From NCBI GenBank assembly GCA_003154775.1, contig PMES01000101.1, positions 25,878 through 89,877 on the forward strand: 64,000 nucleotides of DNA, read 5' to 3'. Under the pieces are notes generated by a model that ran no database searches, had not been told where the DNA came from, and worked only from the letters and a program-made list of their open reading frames with translations. Position 1 is the first letter of the stretch, and each line of letters starts with the position of its first letter. Of this stretch, positions 1-7,195 are shown in pieces. This DNA comes from Acidobacteriota bacterium (GTDB lineage: Bacteria; Acidobacteriota; Terriglobia; Acidiferrales; UBA7541). The position numbers and the translations under genes were made by a program.

Positions 1-121
1 GCAGTTGCCGCCACTGCTTTTCCGGCTTAATTCTCAGTGTTTCGTAGATCACATAAATGTACTTCTTCCATTCATTCGAAAGATATCCACGCGTGTCGGC
101 AAGAATTTCGTCCGCTAGTCT
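1..121 (-). pseudogene. Partial ORF running off the left edge, unidentified
   Basis: The minus strand is open from just below a TAA at 122-124 to the window edge. The reading has a protein-like composition, including YIYVIYETLRIKPEKQWRQL near the edge, which resembles the C-terminal end of a globular protein. There is no start codon in the window; the same frame above the TAA (to about 337) does not look coding. It is most likely the 3' end of a gene whose 5' part is decayed, or a frameshifted gene. No family is assigned. The 122-387 stretch holds nothing else recognisable. Confidence 0.3.
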
Positions 122-387
122 TTACCCTCGACAATCGCTTCCGAACAGATCACTGCGTTTTACGCTGCCAGTGATGAAACGAGACAAACGACTTACGTGC
201 CTGTTTCCTGGAGAGTGGCAGACCATAGGTCTGGATCCTAGCCGAATATTTAACGGATAAGGCCACACTTTTTTAAACGCGCTGAAGAATGCTGTGCAGC
301 TCTGGCCATCTCCATTTACGTCTCCGAAGTTCCACAACCTTCATTTTTGTTCTAGTGCGTGCTAAGGTCCTCTATGACTGACTCTAT

Positions 388-1029
388 ATGCCAGCCAGCG
401 AGAAAAGGCCTCGGCGGAAGCTGTCCCCCGAGAACGAAACTGTCGTGCTGATGAGGAGTGCCCGGAGATGCGCTCTATGCTTTCAACTCGATGGCGACCT
501 AAGGCAGCAGGTCGGCCAAATAGCGCACCTGGACGGCAACCGCGCGAACGGAGCGCGCGACAATCTCGCTTGGTTATGCATGCGCCATCATAGTGAATAC
601 GACTCCACCACTAGTCAGCACAAGAACTACACCATTTCCGAACTCAAGCTGTCGCGCAACCGACTATACGGAATCATTGCAAGCGGGAAGCATCTGAAGG
701 GCAGGACCCCAAGCCTTTGGCCAGACAGCGGCTATGAAGGGTTCCAGAAAGTTATGGCCGACATCGAGGCCCGGCTTAATGAACGCTTTGCAAAGTCGGG
801 ATCTAAGGGCGAGGCGCCAACCCTCCGCGAGGTATTGGATCAAGGGCGCCGTTTGGTAGACGCGGCGTTAGAGCGTCTCTTGCCTCCACCCACACATTTT
901 CCGCGTTCGATTCACCAAGCGCGTTTGCTCGAATACTGCCGCATGCGATCAGCGTCAACAATCACTCGCGCAATTCCTGCCTGCACGATGGCCCGCGCGC
1001 AGTCCATGCAGGGCGTCACCTCCACATAA
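388..1029 (+). CDS. HNH-endonuclease-like ORF with a chimeric C-terminus
   Basis: This 213-residue ORF starts with an HNH-type zinc fold: a CALC knuckle at residues 28-31, then QIAHLDGNRANGARDNL with its His at 47 and Asn at 59, then LCMRHH at 63-68. That pattern fits small HNH nucleases found near restriction or defence genes, but activity is not shown. From about residue 141 the sequence changes identity: residues 143-178 match the start of a polyprenyl synthetase, and the last 35 residues are only the antisense of a dCMP deaminase gene. The natural C-terminus is therefore probably lost and the listed stop is accidental. No RBS stands out. It is isolated from any methylase or specificity gene. 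Confidence 0.5.
   Translation: MPASEKRPRRKLSPENETVVLMRSARRCALCFQLDGDLRQQVGQIAHLDGNRANGARDNLAWLCMRHHSEYDSTTSQHKNYTISELKLSRNRLYGIIASGKHLKGRTPSLWPDSGYEGFQKVMADIEARLNERFAKSGSKGEAPTLREVLDQGRRLVDAALERLLPPPTHFPRSIHQARLLEYCRMRSASTITRAIPACTMARAQSMQGVTST
808..921 (+). pseudogene. N-terminal fragment of a polyprenyl (farnesyl-type) diphosphate synthase
   Basis: Residues 141-178 of the ORF that starts at 388 read TLREVLDQGRRLVDAALERL followed by LPPPTHFPRSIHQA. This is the typical opening of short-chain IspA-like prenyl synthases, which normally continues with an AMRYS..GGKRLRP block. That block is absent: homology stops at about 920, where the antisense of the dCMP deaminase begins. Only about 38 of roughly 300 residues remain, without the DDxxD motifs, so it cannot be functional. 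An unrelated full-length long-chain synthase is present at 16479-17471. Confidence 0.55.
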
Positions 1030-1325
1030 ATCGTGCAGCCCTGAAGCGCCGTGCCCGCCCGCGCCGCATTGTAGATGCCGTTGCGTTCCGCGTGCTCAAT
1101 CCAGAGATACTTCTCAGGGCGCGCCAGTCTCTCAGGAACAGTGTCCCTAATCCCGCGCGGAAAGCTGTTGTAGCCTGTGGACCGGATTTCGTGCGCCGGG
1201 CCGACAATCACGCACCCAATCTGGGTCGCTGGATCTTTGCTGCGCAATGCAAGGGAGCGGCACACACCCAGGTAATACGCGTGCCAGCCGGGAACTCGTC
1301 TTACTAGGGTCGTCATTTTGTCCAT
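912..1325 (-). pseudogene. dCMP deaminase-like protein, C-terminally truncated
   Basis: This reading matches zinc-dependent deoxycytidylate deaminases. It opens with WHAYYLGVCRSLALRSKDPA, has the zinc and catalytic motif HAERNGIYNAA (His-Ala-Glu), and then TPCMDCARAIVQAGI with the two zinc cysteines. Such enzymes make dUMP from dCMP for thymidylate synthesis. Family members continue about 25 residues past RMRQYSSKRAW to finish the last strand and helix; here a TGA follows at once and the next DNA belongs to a prenyl synthase fragment. All catalytic residues remain, so residual function is possible, but loss of the C-terminal element makes a broken gene more likely. The start is ATG at 1325 or 1316; the upstream extension to 1457 is not conserved-looking. 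Confidence 0.65.
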
Positions 1326-1457
1326 TGTACTTGGGATACGTGCAAAGTCACGTCTTGTGATCGCCGATGCCTCGCAACACTGCTGACCGTAACTCCACAT
1401 ACAGACCATGGGCCGGGCACAAGCGTCTGGCCTGTTCCACTTTCGTGAGGGACGCAC

Positions 1458-1895
1458 TCACCACGTATTGTAGGGCGTGCCGTCGCTTCCGGTCTGGTCG
1501 GAATTGGAATGCACATCGTCCAGGCCCGTGCCCGTCTGCTCCGGGCTGATGAGTGTATCGCCGAAATGCGCCACCCAATCGCGCTGCTGCGTGAATGGAT
1601 CGATGGGAAGTTCACGGAGGTAGTGCGCGTCGGCGAGATCCTGAAGTGACTGCGGCGCTTGCAACTTGTCCATCGTATAGTTGTCAATCGCGGTGCGCAT
1701 CGTCTGCAGGTCCGTCTTCAACACCGACTCGCGGGCCCTGCGAATCGACTGCTGGTACATCCCCGCGGCAATCCCAACGAGAATCAGGATGATCGAGATC
1801 ACGATCATCATTTCGAGAAGCGTGAAGCCGCCCTCCGAGCAGGGAACTCCCGCCCCTTGGCGTTTGCGCCACCTCCGCCCGTTCTGCTTGTTCAT
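1458..1895 (-). CDS. Type II secretion / type IV pilus pseudopilin (GspG-like), second copy
   Basis: The 145-residue product has a short basic leader, the prepilin peptidase site G/FTLLEMMIVISI with Glu at +5, and a hydrophobic N-terminal helix. The C-terminal head ends in GTGLDDVHSNSDQTGSDGTP, resembling the calcium-binding loop of GspG major pseudopilins. It would be cleaved and N-methylated by PilD and assembled into an inner-membrane pseudopilus. The start is the ATG at 1895, chosen because the upstream part of the frame overlaps the previous gene out of phase. It is the last gene of a secretin-pseudopilin-pseudopilin series, all on the minus strand with gaps of only 22-23 bases, so an operon is likely. 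Confidence 0.85.
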   Translation of the reverse strand: MNKQNGRRWRKRQGAGVPCSEGGFTLLEMMIVISIILILVGIAAGMYQQSIRRARESVLKTDLQTMRTAIDNYTMDKLQAPQSLQDLADAHYLRELPIDPFTQQRDWVAHFGDTLISPEQTGTGLDDVHSNSDQTGSDGTPYNTW

Positions 1896-1917
1896 GCCTT
1901 CGCGTTCCCGCACCATC

Positions 1918-2406
1918 TCACCAATCCGAATACTTTGTGCCATCGAGCCCCGTGCCCGTGGACTTGGAGTAAACATCAAACACGTTATTCCCGCCCCAAC
2001 TCGTCGAATCCGCATCATCCTGCACGGAGCGCATGCCCCAGTCTGCCTGGCCGGTCATGGGGTCCACGGGAACGCGGCGCAGGAAGCGAATATTATGCCC
2101 CGTAGCGCCGGCTCCGCCGGCGGCGACGCCCTTCACCAGGGTGTCCAGGTCGGGTGGATAGCCCTCGCTGCCCACCTGCACGCGAATCTGATTGCGGTCG
2201 GCTAAATCCTTGTAGCGGTCAATGGCGTCGCGCATGTCCCGCAAATCCTTGCGGAGTTCCGCTTCGCGCTGGCGCACGATGGTGTAGCGCTGCAAGGGAA
2301 GCGCCGCGGAAGCCAGGACCAGCAGAATGGTGCAGGCGATGATCAACTCCAGAAGCGTCATACCCGCTTCCGGGGTGCGCCGGCTTTTGCTTGGATGCGA
2401 CTGCAT
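1918..2406 (-). CDS. Type II secretion / type IV pilus pseudopilin (GspG-like), first copy
   Basis: The 162-residue product has the prepilin motif AG/MTLLELIIACTILLVLASA at about residues 14-33. Position +1 is Met instead of the usual Phe, while Glu at +5 is kept. The head region carries RVPVDPMTGQADWGMRSV and ends with STGTGLDGTKYSDW, matching the closing loop of GspG pseudopilins and of its downstream neighbour, so the two look like tandem duplicates that diverged. It lies 23 bases downstream of the secretin gene. It is probably part of an envelope-spanning secretion or pilus machine; the ATPase and platform genes are not in the window. Confidence 0.85.
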   Translation of the reverse strand: MQSHPSKSRRTPEAGMTLLELIIACTILLVLASAALPLQRYTIVRQREAELRKDLRDMRDAIDRYKDLADRNQIRVQVGSEGYPPDLDTLVKGVAAGGAGATGHNIRFLRRVPVDPMTGQADWGMRSVQDDADSTSWGGNNVFDVYSKSTGTGLDGTKYSDW

Positions 2407-2429
2407 TCCGCCCTCTTGAATTGGAACGA

Positions 2430-4754
2430 TTACTGTACCCGCAGAGTTGCTTCGCTGGTGACCAGCGGTATCGGCTTCTGCTGCGAATCCTTGGCGTTCA
2501 CCTGCACGATCGAAAGATTTGTTGTGCCGACCGCGAGCGCTTTGACCACCACGCCGAGCAAGGTGCCGCTGCCATTCACGCCGGGGGTGTTGGGCTGGCG
2601 GGTTGTCGAAATAATGGCCTGTCCGTGTTCCTTATCCACGCGCTGCACAATCGCGATTTCCTGAGTGCCGCCGGAGAGGAATCCTCCGTGGCGCACTTCC
2701 TCGACGCTGATAATCGCGGGGTTGTACTGCAACAGCATGGGCACGGAATATAGATCATTCACATTCTCCACCACCACGCCGATCGTGGCGGTCTGCCCTG
2801 GGCTCAGGTTCAGCGTGGAAGGCTCGAAGCGGATGCGCGGCCCCGTTGCCTGCGCTTGCGGATTGGGAATTTGCGCGGGCGCGCCGGGCTGCGCGCCGGG
2901 CGTTGGCGCGGCCGCGGGCACAACTACCCCTCCAGGTCCTGGAGTTGCCGGCGCCGCTGCCGGCTGTGTCGCCTGTGGATTCGGATTCGCCGTCGGAGCC
3001 TTGACGTCCAACTCGCGCTTGGCCCCAACAAAGGTGTCTGTACCGGAGAACATCGGCCGTAGGTTGGCCTTGGTCCATTCCGGCAGGCGCACCACGCGCG
3101 GGATCATCACGATCAAAACTTCGTCTTCCTGCACCTCCGTATTATCCGCGGAGAAGAGGTAGCGCATCACCGGAATCTGCGCCACACCCGGCCAGCCATT
3201 CAGAGTCCTCGTGTCCGTACGCTGTATCAATCCTCCGAGGATGCTGACCTCTCCCTCTTTCAGGCGGATTTCGTGCTCCACCTTGCGCTGGCTGATGATG
3301 GGCTGCGAGATGCCACCGATGGTGGACGTGCCGGTTACGGACGAAACCTCGATGGAAACCTTCATGCTCACATCCCTATTCGGATGCACGTGCGGCGTCA
3401 TGTCCACGTTCACGCCGACGTCGATGTACTGAAACTGCGTGTTGACCAGCGGGTTCACGAATCCTGCTCCACTCGTGGCTCCCACGCCAACCCCTGCCTG
3501 AAAGCTTCCCGTTGCCACTGGCACGCGGTCGCCAATCTTCAATTTTGCCGATTGCCCATCGATTCCGCGTAGTTCCGGGTTCTGGAGAATCTTTGTCGAA
3601 CTGTCGGTGAGCAAGAAGTTCGCGGTGGCGCTCGGCAGCGTCAAGACCACGTCGCTCTGGTTCAAATGGCGTAGCTGATTTAGGGCGGCGGTGTTCGCAG
3701 CACTGGTGGTGGTCGTCGAGGTTGTTGTGGACGTGCTCGTGGTATAGCTTGGATTGATCTGAATGGACGCCGACTGCCCCGGCAGGATGCCCAGATTCTT
3801 CAGATTGTCCGTGCGCGCTTCCAGGATTAGCACCTGGACGATTACTTCCGGCTTGGCCTTGTCGATATCCCGAATGATTTTTTCGGCCAAAAGCAGTTTA
3901 TCCGGCGTGTCGCGAATAATAATGGCATTCTGCGAGTTCACCTGCTGGATGCGCTTCAGGTCCAGCAATTGCCTCAGCCCCGTGCTGATTTCCGTCAAGT
4001 CCTGTGGGATCGACACGTTGCTCAGGTAGAAAGTCCGCACCACCTGCTCTTCGTAATCGCGCCGCTTTTGCGCCTGGTCCGGAATGATCATGATGATGTT
4101 CTCCGTGACCGGTTTCCAGAAGGTCTTGCTCTGCAGACAGGTGATATCGAGCGCCTGCTCCAGCGTCACATTGTTCAATTCCGTGCTGATTCTTTTTTGC
4201 TGCAAGTCCGGATCGTAAATTACGGTCAGCCCCGCAAGTTTTCCGATGGTGTCGAAGACCACCTTGGCATCGTTCGACATCTTCAGGTTGATGGGGGCCC
4301 GCGAAAGTGGCTTGATTTCCGGTGGCTCCGACGCCATCACCGGCTCCCCATTTTCAACCAGGGGCTCCTCGGCGGCCTGGTTCGCGGCGGCGCGCTCCGC
4401 GATAAGCTCCAGCGTTTTTTTTACTTCCTGATCGGCGACGGAACTCGAGGGATCGTACACCTGCGCGCGCTGGAACTCGGAGAGGGCGCCTTGCAAATCG
4501 CTTTTGTCCAGCAATTTCATGCCCTGATGCACGTGCTGCTGGCTGGCTTCGAATCGCGCCTGGTTCAACTTGATCTGGAAATTGGCGTTGTGCGGATCGA
4601 CTTTCGTGGCCTTCAGGTAGTAGTCGACGGCGGCGTCAAAATCCTTCAGGTCTTCGGCGCGCATGCCGGCAGTGTAGTTCTGGTTGCCTTTTGGGCAGCC
4701 CGCAAGGGAGACTCCGAAGGCAATGCAGATGGCAACCTTACTCCAGCGACGCAT
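2430..4754 (-). CDS. Secretin (GspD/PilQ family) lipoprotein with TPR and cohesin-like domains
   Basis: The 774-residue protein forms the outer-membrane gate of a type II secretion or type IV pilus-like system. From the N-terminus: a lipoprotein signal with lipobox SLAGC (Cys20); TPR-like repeats at 25-125; an STN/N0-like domain at about 155-230; an N1/KH-like domain at about 235-305; a Ser/Thr linker at 338-351; a secretin barrel at about 370-555 with VPVATG and GLIQRTDTRTLNGWPGVAQI; an Ala/Pro-rich linker at 585-638; and a cohesin-type beta domain at 639-774. The ATG at 4754 is preferred over the track start at 4916 because it opens exactly on the lipoprotein signal. The cohesin-like C-terminus is not part of classical GspD. 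Confidence 0.9.
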   Translation of the reverse strand: MRRWSKVAICIAFGVSLAGCPKGNQNYTAGMRAEDLKDFDAAVDYYLKATKVDPHNANFQIKLNQARFEASQQHVHQGMKLLDKSDLQGALSEFQRAQVYDPSSSVADQEVKKTLELIAERAAANQAAEEPLVENGEPVMASEPPEIKPLSRAPINLKMSNDAKVVFDTIGKLAGLTVIYDPDLQQKRISTELNNVTLEQALDITCLQSKTFWKPVTENIIMIIPDQAQKRRDYEEQVVRTFYLSNVSIPQDLTEISTGLRQLLDLKRIQQVNSQNAIIIRDTPDKLLLAEKIIRDIDKAKPEVIVQVLILEARTDNLKNLGILPGQSASIQINPSYTTSTSTTTSTTTTSAANTAALNQLRHLNQSDVVLTLPSATANFLLTDSSTKILQNPELRGIDGQSAKLKIGDRVPVATGSFQAGVGVGATSGAGFVNPLVNTQFQYIDVGVNVDMTPHVHPNRDVSMKVSIEVSSVTGTSTIGGISQPIISQRKVEHEIRLKEGEVSILGGLIQRTDTRTLNGWPGVAQIPVMRYLFSADNTEVQEDEVLIVMIPRVVRLPEWTKANLRPMFSGTDTFVGAKRELDVKAPTANPNPQATQPAAAPATPGPGGVVVPAAAPTPGAQPGAPAQIPNPQAQATGPRIRFEPSTLNLSPGQTATIGVVVENVNDLYSVPMLLQYNPAIISVEEVRHGGFLSGGTQEIAIVQRVDKEHGQAIISTTRQPNTPGVNGSGTLLGVVVKALAVGTTNLSIVQVNAKDSQQKPIPLVTSEATLRVQ

Positions 4755-5001
4755 GGACTCTCCGAGACCCCGTCTGATCCCAAACCTCGTCTTTACTTGC
4801 CTTTGGAGTCTAGCATCCGCCTTAGCAGCGCGGCAAGCGACGCCCGCTCGGATGTCCTGCATGTCACACTGTCCCATATACCAATCGCATCCCATCTGGT
4901 GGACCTGTGGACACACGGCTGGGGCCTATCTCCACCGGCTGGACCACCTTGGCCAGCCTTCCTTGCTTGTTTAGACGCAGCATCGGGTAAAATGAAAGAT
5001 T

Positions 5002-5508
5002 GTGACCAAGCCAACTAAGAAACCCGAAAAGGGCAAAGATACCAAAGGCCCGCGCGACCTGATCGTCGCCCAAAACCGCTCCGCTTCCTATCACTATCAT
5101 ATCCTTGAGAAGCTGGAAGCGGGCTTGGTGTTGCACGGCACGGAAGTCAAAGCCCTCCGCGAAGGCAAGGCCAACATTCGCGATGCCTATGTGGACTTCA
5201 AGCCCAGCGGTCCCTACCTCGTGAACGCGCACATCGCGCAGTATATGCCCGGCGGGCCGTGGAATCATGAACCGCTTGGTAACCGCAAGTTGCTGCTTCA
5301 TAAACGCGAAATCTACAAATTGTCTGGCCGTACCGAATCGAAAGGTTTGACCGTCATTCCCTTGCGGATTTATTTCCGCAACGGCATTGCCAAGGTCGAA
5401 ATCGCGCTGGCGCAGGGCAAAAAGTCGTGGGACCGCCGCCAGAACGAACGTGACAAGGATGCCCGCAGGGAAGCGGAGCAAGCGATGTATCGCAACCGGA
5501 GGCGATAA
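5002..5508 (+). CDS. smpB: SsrA-binding protein SmpB
   Basis: The 168-residue protein is SmpB, which binds tmRNA and brings it to stalled ribosomes for trans-translation. The oligonucleotide-binding core shows NRSASYHYHILEKLEAGLVL, GTEVKALREGKANIRDAY, and HEPLGNRKLLLHKREIYKL. The basic tail KKSWDRRQNERDKDARREA is the segment that enters the mRNA channel as a helix. An N-terminal Lys-rich extension of about 20 residues makes it slightly longer than the usual 150-160. The start is GTG at 5002; the ATG at 4992 is in another frame. The stop lies 7 bases before pepA, so the two genes are probably co-transcribed. Confidence 0.95.
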   Translation: MTKPTKKPEKGKDTKGPRDLIVAQNRSASYHYHILEKLEAGLVLHGTEVKALREGKANIRDAYVDFKPSGPYLVNAHIAQYMPGGPWNHEPLGNRKLLLHKREIYKLSGRTESKGLTVIPLRIYFRNGIAKVEIALAQGKKSWDRRQNERDKDARREAEQAMYRNRRR

Positions 5509-5515
5509 ACGAACC

Positions 5516-7006
5516 ATGCAAATCACGTTGCAAACCAAACCCATTGTCACGCTCGCGGAAGATGCTCTTGTCACCTACCTGTTCGAGGAGAGCGTCCCCA
5601 TCCAAAACCGCATCGCCGACCTCGATAAGCTCACGGGCGGTTTGCTCGGCCGCTTGGCCAAGAGCGGCGAGCTCACCGGGAAAACCCTGGAACTGACCCT
5701 TGTCCATGCGCCGGCAGGCCTGAAGTCCGCCCGCTTGCTTCTCGTCGGGGCAGGGAAGCGCGAGCTATTTAACCCTGCAACGCTGCGAAAAGTTGCGGGT
5801 GCGGCGCTGCGTTATTTGAAAACCCGCGGTGTCCACAAATTCGTCTTCGCCCTCCGCGAAGGCGATCTCACCGAAGAAGCCGCCCAAGCGGTCACGGAAG
5901 GGGCCATTGCCGCCGATTTTGAGTCCGACAAGTACAAGACGGACAAGAAGAACGATAAGTTCATCGAGGCGCTGTCTATTGCGGGCTATGGTGACGCGCA
6001 GAAAGCCGTGGGCGAAAGGGGTATTGCCCGCGGGCGCTTTGTTGGCGATTCGCAGAACTTTACCCGCGACCTCGTGAACGAGCCCTCCAATAAACTCACG
6101 CCGCGCATCCTGGCCGAAAAAGCCGAAGCCATGGCCAAGGAAGCCGGCCTGAAGGTCGAGATCCTCGACGAAAAGAAAATCGCCGGCTTGAAGATGGGCG
6201 CGCTGCTTAGCGTCGCTCAGGGCAGCGTCGAGCCGCCTCGCGTCATCGTGATTACCTACACGCCCGCGATTGCAAAGCCCGGCGCGCCGGTCATCGGCCT
6301 CGTCGGCAAGGCGGTCACCTTCGATACCGGCGGCATTTCCATCAAACCGTCCGAAGGCATGGAAAAAATGAAGTACGACATGGCCGGCGGCGCCACCATG
6401 CTCGGCGTGATGCGCGCACTGGCCGCACTGAAGCCCAGCGTCAAGGTCATTTGTGTCGTCCCAGCAACGGAGAATATGCCGGGCGGTAAGGCGCAAAAGC
6501 CCGGTGACATCCAGACCGCCATGTCTGGGAAGACCATCGAAGTGCTGAACACCGACGCCGAGGGGCGCTTGATTCTTGCCGATGGCATTCATTACGCCAA
6601 GCAGCTTGGCGCAACGCATCTCGTTGATGCTGCCACGCTCACTGGGGCGATTGTTGTAGCGTTGGCGGGTATCAATGTAGGCGTGTTTGGCTCCGATCAG
6701 GCTTGGACGGACAAACTGCTCGCCAGCGCCAAAGCTGTCGGCGAAAAAATGTGGCCCATGCCCATGGACGAGGAATACCGCGAATTTATCAAAGGCAGTT
6801 TTGCCGACATTCAGAACATAAGCAGTGGAAAAGGCGGCGGCGCCATCACCGGCGCGATGTTCATTCGTGAATTCGCGGGCGATACCCCCTGGATTCACCT
6901 CGACATCGCCGGCACCGCCTGGAACGACGACGCCAAACCTTGGCTAGCCAAAGGCCCCACCGGCGTAGCCCTCCGCACCTTGGTCCACCTAATCACCACG
7001 CTCTAA
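5516..7006 (+). CDS. pepA: Leucyl aminopeptidase (M17 family)
   Basis: The 496-residue product is a cytosolic dimetal aminopeptidase that removes N-terminal residues from peptides and usually acts as a hexamer. The N-terminal macro-like domain spans about 1-175 and the catalytic domain 180-496. The signature NTDAEGRL is at 345-352. Metal ligands are recognisable as Lys265, Asp270, Asp288, Asp347 and Glu349; Lys277 and Arg351 fit the catalytic positions. Length and motif spacing are normal. The start at 5516 is chosen over a longer upstream reading that would overlap smpB by over 100 bases. Confidence 0.95.
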   Translation: MQITLQTKPIVTLAEDALVTYLFEESVPIQNRIADLDKLTGGLLGRLAKSGELTGKTLELTLVHAPAGLKSARLLLVGAGKRELFNPATLRKVAGAALRYLKTRGVHKFVFALREGDLTEEAAQAVTEGAIAADFESDKYKTDKKNDKFIEALSIAGYGDAQKAVGERGIARGRFVGDSQNFTRDLVNEPSNKLTPRILAEKAEAMAKEAGLKVEILDEKKIAGLKMGALLSVAQGSVEPPRVIVITYTPAIAKPGAPVIGLVGKAVTFDTGGISIKPSEGMEKMKYDMAGGATMLGVMRALAALKPSVKVICVVPATENMPGGKAQKPGDIQTAMSGKTIEVLNTDAEGRLILADGIHYAKQLGATHLVDAATLTGAIVVALAGINVGVFGSDQAWTDKLLASAKAVGEKMWPMPMDEEYREFIKGSFADIQNISSGKGGGAITGAMFIREFAGDTPWIHLDIAGTAWNDDAKPWLAKGPTGVALRTLVHLITTL

Positions 7007-7061
7007 ACGCGCATCAATTGTGCGTAAATGCGCCTTGGGGTTCGGAGCCGCCCCCAAGCCC

Positions 7062-7130
7062 GTCATTCCGAACGGAGTCCGCGAAGCGCGGGTTTTGCGC
7101 CCCGTACGCTTCGTCGGGGTGAGGAATCTC
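7062..7130. repeat. Family D dispersed repeat (GTCATTCCGA ... GAGGAATCTC)
   Basis: The element begins GTCATTCCGAACGGAGTCC and ends GTGAGGAATCTC, with a GC-rich self-complementary middle. The same bounding words occur at 17533, 17650, 20181, 26801 and 56194. It sits between the ends of pepA and argS, which converge here. Confidence 0.7.
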
Positions 7131-7195
7131 TCTTCAGCTTTCGCTCATCGCTCCTGGAGTCTGCAGGGCATGCAATCCCTCCCCCAGCCATATCC

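Noticed and set aside
3969..5018. 349-residue plus-strand ORF
   Set aside because: It is the antisense of the secretin gene's 5' half. It lacks coding features and the opposite strand has clear domains.
5765..6898. 377-residue minus-strand ORF
   Set aside because: Antisense of pepA; GC-rich DNA often keeps shadow frames open.
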